Assembly (NCBI GenBank): GCA_964404985.1
Contig: CAYOMD010000042.1
Span: 1-10,500 of the forward strand
Origin: Hankyongella sp964404985
GTDB taxonomy: Bacteria > Pseudomonadota > Alphaproteobacteria > Sphingomonadales > Sphingomonadaceae
Direction of reading: 5' to 3'
DNA length: 10,500 nt
Both the position numbers and the translations under genes were made by a program. Positions 1-5,641 of this stretch are shown piece by piece. A model generated the notes under the pieces. The model was given only the letters and a program-made list of their open reading frames with translations, made no database searches and was not told the DNA's origin. Every line of letters starts with the position of its first letter. Positions within the stretch are counted from its first letter, which is position 1.

Positions 1-2
1 CG

Positions 3-422
3 CTAAAAGCCGCTCTGGTTGCGGATGTGGCGTTGCAGGGCCGCCTCGTCGAGTTCGGCCTGTTCCTTCTGGGCTAACGCGCGTCGTTGCGTGTCCCGAA
101 ACGTCTGGGCGGCAAGATCGAGAGTCTTGAACTCGCCGAACTCTGCCTCGATCCGCGCGGCCAGTGCATCAACCTCCTCCTCCAGCCTGGTAATTTCGCG
201 GCGGATGGCGGTCTCGGCACCCTGCATGCGGGCAAGATAGGCACCAAAGTCCGCGAACGGTGCCGCTGGTGATGCGATGCGCTCGGCCTCCAGCGCGGCA
301 TGATGCGCGCGCAGGCGGGCGTGCGCCTCGTCCTGCCGGCCTTCCGCCAGCGCCATGTCCCGGCGCAGGGCATCCAGCGCATTTTTGCGCAGCCGCACGA
401 CCGTGTCATAGGGCGTTTTCAT
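3..422 (-). CDS. fliJ: FliJ-like flagellar export protein
   Basis: Predicted 139-residue soluble protein, almost entirely charged and helical, with Glu/Arg/Ala-rich heptad-like runs through roughly residues 8-130. This fits the FliJ family, an antiparallel coiled coil about 140-150 residues long. FliJ resembles the gamma stalk of F1-ATPase. It sits in the FliI hexamer at the cytoplasmic base of the flagellar type III export gate and recycles export chaperones. The primary sequence is weakly conserved, so the call rests mainly on length, coiled-coil composition and position directly after fliI. The ATG overlaps the fliI stop as ATGA (419-422), which implies translational coupling in one transcript. 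The stop TAG lies at the left edge of the window, so later genes of the operon cannot be seen. Confidence 0.82.
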   Translation of the reverse strand: MKTPYDTVVRLRKNALDALRRDMALAEGRQDEAHARLRAHHAALEAERIASPAAPFADFGAYLARMQGAETAIRREITRLEEEVDALAARIEAEFGEFKTLDLAAQTFRDTQRRALAQKEQAELDEAALQRHIRNQSGF

Positions 423-1768
423 TCAATGCCGCCAGCCTGTGCCAGGATCGCCTCCAGTGCGTCGAAGGTCTCGTCTGCGCGCTGGCAACTACCCTTGCGC
501 TGGGTCAGCAGCGCCTCAATCTGCGGCGCGACCATCAGGGCGGCATCGACCTCCGGGTTCGACCCCTGCCGGTAGGCGCCGAGCCGGATCATCTCCTCCA
601 TGTCGGTGTAGACCGAAAGATGCCTTTTGGCGGTACGCAGGATGGCGTTCTGGCGCTCGTCGTGGGCACCGGGCAGGGTGCGTGAGACGGATTTCAGCAG
701 GTTAACCGCCGGATAGCGGCCACGCTCGGCAATCGCACGCTGCATGACGATATGGCCGTCAAGGATACCGCGCACGGCGTCGGCAATCGGTTCGTTATGG
801 TCGTCGCCATCGACCAGCACGGTGAACAGGCCGGAGATGGCCCCGCCGGCCTCTGTGCCGGGTCCTGCGCGTTCCAGCAGCCGTGGCAGCTCGGCGAACA
901 CCGTGGGGGTATAGCCCTTGCTGGCCGGCGGCTCGCCGCAGGCAAGGCCGATTTCGCGCTGCGCCATGGCGAAGCGGGTGACCGAGTCCATGAGGCAGAG
1001 AACATGCTGGCCCTGGTCGCGGAAATGCTCGGCGATCGCGAGCGTCAGATAGGCGGCCTGACGGCGCAGCAATGCCGGCTCGTCCGAGGTGGCGACGACC
1101 ACCACCGAGCGGGCGAGGCCCTCAGGCCCCAGGTCGTCTTCGAGGAACTCCTGCACCTCGCGACCGCGCTCGCCGATCAGGCCGATGACGGCGATATCGC
1201 ACTCGGTATTGCGCGCCAGCATGGACAGCAGCACCGACTTGCCGACGCCCGAGCCGGCGAACAGGCCAAGCCGTTGGCCGGTACAGCAGGGCGCAAACAC
1301 ATTAAGGGCCGCGACGCCCAGATCGATCTTGCCGCCCACACGCTGGCGGGCGTGCGCCGGTGGCGGCGCGGCGCGGATCGGGCGGGCAGCAACCCCGGAG
1401 GGCAGCGGTCCCCGTCCGTCGACCGGCTCGCCAAGACCGTTGACCACCCGGCCGAGCCAGCCCTGCGAGGGTGCGACACTGGCGACCCCGGCCTCGACAT
1501 AGGCCTTGCAGCCGACGCCGATGCCATCAACCGGCGCGAACGGCAGGCACTGGGCAACACCGTCGCGAAAGCCGATCACCTCTGCGGCCACGGTCCCGCC
1601 GTGGCGATCCGCGAGGTCTACCCGGGAGCCCATCGCGGCAACGTGAGCGATACCGCCCACTTCCAGCATCAGGCCGCGCACGGCGACCAGGCGACCATAG
1701 GGGCGGCTGCGCTCGATGCGACCGACATCCCGGTGGAGCGACTCGAAACTTTTGGATGACGTGGTCAT
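419..1768 (-). CDS. fliI: Flagellum-specific ATPase FliI
   Basis: Flagellar type III export ATPase, a cytoplasmic hexamer homologous to F1-beta that energises unfolding and delivery of flagellar substrates to the export gate. With the ATG at 1768 it has 449 residues, normal for FliI. It shows an N-terminal beta-barrel domain (about 15-90), a Walker A loop AGSGVGKS (171-178, Lys177), the catalytic-Glu motif GERGREV (Glu200) and Walker B VLCLMD (Asp261). The segment around 283-300 (SKGYTPTVFAELPRLLER) is typical of the FliI/SctN group and separates it from F1 and V-type subunits. An in-frame TTG at 1786 would add six residues. I prefer the ATG for its position and codon, although the upstream Shine-Dalgarno is weak (GGGTG). 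First gene of a fliI-fliJ operon, divergent from ctrA. Confidence 0.96.
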   Translation of the reverse strand: MTTSSKSFESLHRDVGRIERSRPYGRLVAVRGLMLEVGGIAHVAAMGSRVDLADRHGGTVAAEVIGFRDGVAQCLPFAPVDGIGVGCKAYVEAGVASVAPSQGWLGRVVNGLGEPVDGRGPLPSGVAARPIRAAPPPAHARQRVGGKIDLGVAALNVFAPCCTGQRLGLFAGSGVGKSVLLSMLARNTECDIAVIGLIGERGREVQEFLEDDLGPEGLARSVVVVATSDEPALLRRQAAYLTLAIAEHFRDQGQHVLCLMDSVTRFAMAQREIGLACGEPPASKGYTPTVFAELPRLLERAGPGTEAGGAISGLFTVLVDGDDHNEPIADAVRGILDGHIVMQRAIAERGRYPAVNLLKSVSRTLPGAHDERQNAILRTAKRHLSVYTDMEEMIRLGAYRQGSNPEVDAALMVAPQIEALLTQRKGSCQRADETFDALEAILAQAGGIE

Positions 1769-1826
1769 GTCACCCGGATGCCGCAACAGGGTTAATCCCC
1801 GGTAAAACCGGCTATCGCATAAAAAT

Positions 1827-1841
1827 TTACGCTCGTTTTAA
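1827..1841. promoter_or_regulatory. Candidate CtrA box in the fliI/ctrA divergent promoter
   Basis: TTAC-N7-TTAA is seen here, 7 of 8 matches to the CtrA recognition sequence TTAA-N7-TTAA known from Caulobacter. It lies about 59-73 nt upstream of the fliI ATG on the minus strand, where a CtrA site could overlap a -35 region. Activation of fliI is inferred; no clear -10 was identified. Confidence 0.5.
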
Positions 1842-1860
1842 GTGAGATGAACGAAAAGCG

Positions 1861-1913
1861 TTAACGGCTTACCTTTTCTTAACGATTATTGATAATGATA
1901 GCCCTATTAACCA
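1861..1913. promoter_or_regulatory. Cluster of TTAAC half-sites upstream of ctrA
   Basis: TTAACG occurs at 1861-1866 and again at 1879-1884, and TTAACCA at 1907-1913; the last matches one half of the extended CtrA half-site TTAACCAT. Between the second and third lies an AT-rich palindrome, ATTAT-TG-ATAAT (1885-1896). None of these three has a partner half at exactly 7 nt spacing, so they are half-sites at best. Position suggests a role in the ctrA promoter, possibly autoregulation. No GANTC methylation site is present in this intergenic region, unlike the Caulobacter ctrA P1 promoter. Confidence 0.4.
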
Positions 1914-1960
1914 CGACGACCGAAGGGCGGGGTCTGCTCCGCTCAACCAAGGGGTAAAGC

Positions 1961-2674
1961 ATGCGCGTACTTTTGATCGAAGATGACGCCAACACGGCAA
2001 AGAGCATCGAGATGATGTTGGGCGCCGAAGGGTTTAACGTTTACGCAACCGACCTCGGTGAAGAGGGGCTGGATCTGGGTAAGCTCTACGATTACGATAT
2101 CATTCTTCTCGACCTGCAACTGCCGGACATGCACGGCTATGAGGTGCTGAAAAAGCTGCGCCTCTCCAAGGTCTCAACGCCTATTCTGATCCTCTCCGGC
2201 AGTTCGGAGACGGAAACCAAGGTGAAAGGTCTCGGCTTCGGTGCCGACGACTATGTCACCAAGCCATTCCATCGTGACGAACTGGTGGCGCGCATCCATG
2301 CAGTGGTGCGCCGCTCGAAGGGTCACTCCCAGTCGGTGATCCGCACCGGCAAGCTGGGGGTGAACCTCGACACCAGAACTGTCGAAGTCGATAACCAGCG
2401 CGTGCACCTGACCGGCAAGGAATATGCGATGCTGGAGCTGCTGTCCCTGCGCAAGGGCACCACCCTTACCAAGGAAATGTTCCTGAACCACCTGTACGGC
2501 GGTATGGACGAACCGGAACTGAAGATCATCGACGTGTTCATCTGCAAGCTGCGCAAGAAGCTCGCAGTCGCGTGCGGCGGGGACAGCTATATCGAGACCG
2601 TCTGGGGTCGCGGCTATGTGCTGCGCGATCCGGAAGAAGGCGGCGCAACGCTCGCCAAGGCTGCCGTCGCCTGA
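1961..2674 (+). CDS. ctrA: Cell-cycle response regulator CtrA
   Basis: OmpR-family response regulator of 237 residues that in alphaproteobacteria controls flagellar, chemotaxis and division genes, and in Caulobacter also replication initiation. The receiver domain (1-118) has the acidic pocket at Glu7-Asp9, phospho-acceptor Asp51 in ILLDLQLPDMHG, and Lys101 in VTKPFH. The linker carries the CtrA-typical VVRRSKGHSQSVI (115-127). The winged-helix domain contains HLTGKEYAMLELLSLRKGTT (149-168) and GGMDEPELKIIDVFICKLRK (180-199), which are almost diagnostic of CtrA. Start ATG is preceded by AAGGGG at 1949-1954 with six spacer bases. The C-terminus ends in AAVA, small hydrophobic residues comparable to but not identical with the AA degradation tail of Caulobacter CtrA. 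No cckA, chpT or divK is in the window. Monocistronic: a strong terminator follows. Confidence 0.98.
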   Translation: MRVLLIEDDANTAKSIEMMLGAEGFNVYATDLGEEGLDLGKLYDYDIILLDLQLPDMHGYEVLKKLRLSKVSTPILILSGSSETETKVKGLGFGADDYVTKPFHRDELVARIHAVVRRSKGHSQSVIRTGKLGVNLDTRTVEVDNQRVHLTGKEYAMLELLSLRKGTTLTKEMFLNHLYGGMDEPELKIIDVFICKLRKKLAVACGGDSYIETVWGRGYVLRDPEEGGATLAKAAVA

Positions 2675-2676
2675 TT

Positions 2677-2697
2677 TATTTCAGTATTTCAGTATTT
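2677..2697 (+). repeat. Short 8-bp tandem repeat downstream of ctrA
   Basis: TATTTCAG occurs twice in tandem (2677-2692), followed by a partial third unit TATTT (2693-2697). It fills the gap between the ctrA stop codon and the terminator stem and is AT-rich against GC-rich surroundings. Probably simple replication slippage. Confidence 0.7.
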
Positions 2698-2699
2698 AT

Positions 2700-2733
2700 C
2701 CGGTCGCAGGGCACCCTGCGGCCGGTTTTTTTT
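2700..2733 (+). terminator. Intrinsic terminator of ctrA
   Basis: An 11-bp stem pairs 2700-2710 (CCGGTCGCAGG) with 2715-2725 (CCTGCGGCCGG), with one T-G wobble and a 4-nt loop. It is followed directly by eight T (2726-2733). Classic rho-independent terminator, 26 nt after the ctrA stop. Confidence 0.95.
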
Positions 2734-2754
2734 GGCACATGGGGGCATCATGGC

Positions 2755-2834
2755 TCTAAAGCATCGCGCCTTAAATGTGACCCACATCCGGGATAGAGTG
2801 GTTTGTCACATTTAAGGGGCAAAGATGCTTTAGA
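2755..2834. repeat. Palindromic element 1 (bulged hairpin)
   Basis: Outer arms TCTAAAGCATC (2755-2765) and GATGCTTTAGA (2824-2834) pair perfectly. Inner arms TTAAATGTGAC (2771-2781) and GTCACATTTAA (2805-2815) also pair perfectly. Between them GCGCC (2766-2770) pairs with GGGGC (2816-2820) with one G-G mismatch, and AAA (2821-2823) is unpaired. The loop is 23 nt (2782-2804) and holds a small CCAC/GTGG sub-stem. No T-run follows, so it is not a standard terminator. It has the same plan as element 2 in the opposite orientation. Identity of the repeat family is unknown to me; an intergenic REP-like or MITE-like element is possible. Confidence 0.85.
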
Positions 2835-2846
2835 TTTATTGGTTTA

Positions 2847-2920
2847 TAGAGCAACTTTGGACTTTAAATCCGCGTTGAGCATGCCATCAGGATGATGCGG
2901 ATTTAAAGCCCGTTGCTCTA
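2847..2920. repeat. Palindromic element 2 (inverted relative of element 1)
   Basis: Outer arms TAGAGCAAC (2847-2855) and GTTGCTCTA (2912-2920) pair perfectly. Inner arms GGACTTTAAATCCGC (2859-2873) and GCGGATTTAAAGCCC (2897-2911) pair with a single A-C mismatch. TTT (2856-2858) forms a bulge on the left side, and the loop is 23 nt (2874-2896). Positions 2845-2873 match the reverse complement of 2806-2834 in element 1 at 20 of 29 bases without gaps (counted by hand). The right arm contains the stop codon of xerC and would be the 3' end of its mRNA. Confidence 0.85.
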
Positions 2921-3826
2921 GCTCTGGCCGCGCGGATGGGCGTGACGGTAGACGTCCAGCAGCCAGGCGGCATCAACCCCGGTATAGACCTGGGTGGTCG
3001 ACAGGCTGGCATGGCCAAGCAGTTCCTGGATCGCCCGCAAGTCCGCGCCGCGCGCCAGCAGGTGGGTGGCAAAGCTGTGGCGCAGCGCATGCGGGGTTGC
3101 GGTCTCCGGCAGCCCGAGCTGCTTGCGCGCCCGTGCCATCGCGCGCTGGACGACGGCGGGCTGCAGCGGGCCGCCGCGGGCTCCAACGAATAACGGCCCC
3201 TCGGCAAGCGGGTACGGGCATTGCGCCACATAGTCGGCGATCGCCTGCGCAACCACCGGCAGGACCGGCGTCACCCTCGGTTTACGGCCCTTGCCGAGCA
3301 CCTGCACGGTCTGCCCCAGCGGGTGAGCCTTTGCCGGCAGCGCCAGTGCCTCGCCGATGCGCAGTCCGCTCCCGTACAATAACAGCAACAGCGCTGTGTC
3401 CCGCGCCGCAATCCAGGCGTCCAGCGATTGATCCCCGGTGGTCTGCGCGAGTGCGCGGGCGTCCACCGGTGCAACCGGGCGCGGCAGACGTCTTGGCGTC
3501 TTCGGGGGCCGCAGCGCAAACACTGCCGGTGCCGTCAGGCCGTGCGTCTGTTTCAGCCAGCGATGAAAACCGCGCAGGGCTGCGACATCGAGCGCCAGGG
3601 TCGAGGCCTGCACACCCTCTGCCCGCCGCGCGGACAGCCAGGCGCGCAGCTCGGCGGGGGTGACGGTTGCCAGCGCCGCAAGGGGTTGCGGCTCTGCGCG
3701 GTGCTGGTTCAGGAACGCAAGGTAGCGCCGCAGCGCCCGCCCGTAGATGTCGATGGTGCGCAGCGAGGCCCGGCGCACGCCGGACAATGCGGCAAGCCAG
3801 GCAAGCGCTGCGTCATCCGGGCTCAC
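2918..3826 (-). CDS. xerC: Tyrosine recombinase XerC
   Basis: Site-specific tyrosine recombinase of 302 residues that, with XerD, resolves chromosome dimers at dif near the division septum. The N-terminal SAM-like DNA-binding domain covers about 1-95. The catalytic domain (about 110-295) has every expected residue: Arg156 in GSGLRIGEAL, Lys179 in LGKGRKPR, His246 and Arg249 in HALRHSFATH, His272 in LLGHASLSTTQ and nucleophile Tyr281 in QVYT. Length and the C-terminal HAHPRG tail fit XerC. XerD or an integron/phage integrase is less likely because of the DUF484 neighbour, a classic xerC partner. The start is GTG, overlapping the DUF484 stop as GTGA (3823-3826), which indicates translational coupling. 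The TAG stop sits in palindromic element 2. Confidence 0.93.
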   Translation of the reverse strand: MSPDDAALAWLAALSGVRRASLRTIDIYGRALRRYLAFLNQHRAEPQPLAALATVTPAELRAWLSARRAEGVQASTLALDVAALRGFHRWLKQTHGLTAPAVFALRPPKTPRRLPRPVAPVDARALAQTTGDQSLDAWIAARDTALLLLLYGSGLRIGEALALPAKAHPLGQTVQVLGKGRKPRVTPVLPVVAQAIADYVAQCPYPLAEGPLFVGARGGPLQPAVVQRAMARARKQLGLPETATPHALRHSFATHLLARGADLRAIQELLGHASLSTTQVYTGVDAAWLLDVYRHAHPRGQS

Positions 3827-4389
3827 GCGATCAGGAAGCGGGTAAGCAGCCGGCAGACGACCCCGCCCAGGAACTGCAACAGTTCCGAACCGCCAACGCC
3901 GTCGAAATTGTGCGGGTGGCGCGAGCCCAGCGCCAGCAGGCCCTCGGGCAGCGGCGCACCGAGCGACAGGCGCACCAAGGCCTCGGAGCGGACCAACGGT
4001 GCTGCCGGGCCGAAGATGGCCGAACCGGCATCCACTGAGCGCAGGGCCACCAGCTCACGACCGGGGAACCAGTCTCCCACCTGTGCGGGGTCCACAAGTT
4101 GCAGGCCGGTCGCGCCGAGGCGCAGGCCCTGCTGCCCGCCGATCAGCGCTAGGCCGACCGCGTCCAGCCCGAGAATGTCCACCCAGTCCTGCGTGATGAT
4201 ATGGGCCAGATGCTCGAAGCTCCCGGCTTCCAGCGCAGACAGAACGGCGGCGTGAATCTGGGCAGCGGCCCCTGAATGCCCGCGCGCATAGGCCAGCAGT
4301 GCCTCGTTCTGCTCGCCCAGTTTGGCAACTGCTGTCCGGAGTCGCCCGATAGCCTCGGTCTGGAAATCGATGACCTTGTTCTCGCTCAT
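3823..4389 (-). CDS. DUF484 family protein
   Basis: A 188-residue protein of the DUF484 family, whose fold is GAF-like and whose biochemical role is not established. An N-terminal helix (about 1-35, with VIDFQTEAIGRLRTAVAKL) leads into an alpha/beta domain with the family-like segments GLDAVGLALI and LLALGSRHPHNFDG, ending in a helix rich in Leu and Val (about 169-188). In many proteobacteria DUF484 genes sit directly before xerC, as here with a 4-nt overlap, so a role connected to XerC expression or DNA maintenance is inferred from context only. No catalytic motif is visible. The start ATG at 4389 lacks a strong Shine-Dalgarno. The 157 bp between this gene and the divergent oxygenase gene show no promoter I would trust on either strand. 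Confidence 0.85.
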   Translation of the reverse strand: MSENKVIDFQTEAIGRLRTAVAKLGEQNEALLAYARGHSGAAAQIHAAVLSALEAGSFEHLAHIITQDWVDILGLDAVGLALIGGQQGLRLGATGLQLVDPAQVGDWFPGRELVALRSVDAGSAIFGPAAPLVRSEALVRLSLGAPLPEGLLALGSRHPHNFDGVGGSELLQFLGGVVCRLLTRFLIA

Positions 4390-4534
4390 GGCCGCAGCTT
4401 AGCCGAGACGGGGACGTGGCGAAAGCACGGCAACACTCTGCCCGTCTGGTGCATGCCGTTTTTCGCTTTGGTCTGCCCACGGACTGTTGCAGGCTGTTTA
4501 CGGCGAGAGACAGACAAATAAGAGCTCCGGCCAC

Positions 4535-4540
4535 AAGGGG
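4535..4540 (+). promoter_or_regulatory. Ribosome binding site deciding the oxygenase start
   Basis: AAGGGG lies six bases before the ATG at 4547. An in-frame TTG at 4487 would add 20 residues with no family-like sequence, so the ATG is chosen. The same AAGGGG and spacing occur before ctrA. Confidence 0.75.
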
Positions 4541-4546
4541 AACACG

Positions 4547-5635
4547 ATGTTGGATTTCGATCAGGTTGACGATGGTACGGTGACGGACAGTCCAGCGCCC
4601 GCCCGGCGGGACATCCGCCGCACCGGGCTGCACCCGGATTACTGGTACCCGGTTGCCCGCTCGAGCGAGCTGGCGCGCGGCAAGACCTACGCGGCCCGCT
4701 TTGCCGGGGCCGAGATTGTGCTGGTGCGGCCGGAGCAAGGCCCGGTGTTTGCGCTGGAGGATCGCTGCGCCCATCGTCAGGTGCCGCTGTCACGCGGTGT
4801 GGTCGATGGCGAGCGTATCAAGTGCGGCTATCACTGCTGGACCTTCGACCGCGCTGGCGCCTGCGTTGGCGTGCCCTATTACAAGAAGGGCATGGAGCGA
4901 CCGCGCGGCGTGCGCGCCTACCCCGCCCGGGAGGCCTATGGTCTCATCTGGGTGTTTCCCGGCGACCCCGCACTGGCGGAGGCAGCCGCCTTCCCGCAGC
5001 TTTCCAGTTGCAGTGACCCGGCTTACAAAACCCGCTTCCTCGACCGGCAAATCGGCTGCCATTATAGCTTCATGCACGAGAACCTGATGGACATGAACCA
5101 TCAGTTCCTGCACCGGCGGCTGATGGGCGGCATCAAGACGATCTGCCTCGATGCCCGCTCGGGCCCCGGCTGGGCCGAGGTCGACTACAGCTTCGGGCGC
5201 GACAGCGGCAAGCAGCCGCTCGGCGAGGCCCTGATCATCGGGCGACACGGCGTCAAGACCGCGGATCAGGTCAAGGACTTCATGACCATCCGCACCGAAT
5301 ACCCCTATCAGTCGCTGAAGTTCTACACCGACGGGGGTGCCGTCCCCGCACTCGACCTGTGGAACTGCTACATCCCGCTGGATGCCGAACAGCGCAGCAA
5401 TCGCACCTTCGGTCTGCTCAGTGTGCGGCGACCGCCGATCCCGTTCCTGCTCGACGTCTTCTGGCCGGCCATCGTCTGGTTCACCAACGCTATTTTCACC
5501 GAGGATCGCTGGATCGTCGAGCTGGAGCAGGCCGCCTTCGACCGCCAGGGGGCGGATGCCAACCTGGAAATCTTCCCGGCGATCCGCAACCTGCGCCAGG
5601 TCCTCGTCGAAGGCGGCGTGGCGCTGCCGGCCTGA
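4547..5635 (+). CDS. Rieske non-haem iron oxygenase, alpha-subunit type
   Basis: A 362-residue member of the aromatic ring-hydroxylating dioxygenase alpha-subunit superfamily. The N-terminal Rieske domain (about 30-135) binds a [2Fe-2S] cluster through Cys74-x-His76 and Cys93-x2-His96. The catalytic domain has NLMDMNHQFLH (179-189), giving Asn179, bridging Asp182 and iron ligands His185 and His189. The third ligand is probably Asp320 in TEDRWIVELEQ, which matches the usual ED-x2-I/V-x-E-x-Q motif. A hydrophobic segment (about 299-317, PFLLDVFWPAIVWFTNAIF) lies directly before that ligand and suggests a lipophilic substrate or membrane contact. No beta subunit, ferredoxin or reductase gene is adjacent, so the electron donor and substrate are unknown. 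It could be a demethylase, hydroxylase or desaturase. The gene is complete and convergent with the transaldolase gene, six bases apart. Confidence 0.88.
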   Translation: MLDFDQVDDGTVTDSPAPARRDIRRTGLHPDYWYPVARSSELARGKTYAARFAGAEIVLVRPEQGPVFALEDRCAHRQVPLSRGVVDGERIKCGYHCWTFDRAGACVGVPYYKKGMERPRGVRAYPAREAYGLIWVFPGDPALAEAAAFPQLSSCSDPAYKTRFLDRQIGCHYSFMHENLMDMNHQFLHRRLMGGIKTICLDARSGPGWAEVDYSFGRDSGKQPLGEALIIGRHGVKTADQVKDFMTIRTEYPYQSLKFYTDGGAVPALDLWNCYIPLDAEQRSNRTFGLLSVRRPPIPFLLDVFWPAIVWFTNAIFTEDRWIVELEQAAFDRQGADANLEIFPAIRNLRQVLVEGGVALPA

Positions 5636-5641
5636 TGACCG

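Noticed and set aside
752..1759. Long open frame on the plus strand opposite fliI (335 codons).
   Set aside because: It lies fully antisense to fliI, whose motifs are unambiguous. Long antisense frames are expected in GC-rich coding DNA. Its translation shows no recognisable domain.
1784..1786. TTG as an alternative fliI start adding six residues.
   Set aside because: The ATG at 1766-1768 gives a normal FliI length, and the extra residues are not family-like; the TTG lacks a well-spaced Shine-Dalgarno.
1799..1811. CCGGT-AAA-ACCGG hairpin in the fliI leader as a riboswitch or attenuator.
   Set aside because: Five base pairs with a 3-nt loop is too small, and no alternative pairing or T-run supports regulation.
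1885..1900. Fur/Irr-like iron box, because of GATAATGATA upstream of ctrA.
   Set aside because: Only about one and a half of three GATAAT-like hexamers are present, and the context offers no iron-related gene. Better described as an AT-rich dyad.
2765..2781. A dif site for XerCD near xerC, suggested by TTAAAT in element 1.
   Set aside because: The 28-bp dif layout with two XerC/XerD half-sites and a 6-bp centre is not present; the resemblance is limited to TTAAAT, which belongs to the hairpin arm.
4487..4546. TTG start extending the Rieske oxygenase by 20 residues.
   Set aside because: The extension is low in family character, and the AAGGGG site at 4535-4540 points to the ATG at 4547.
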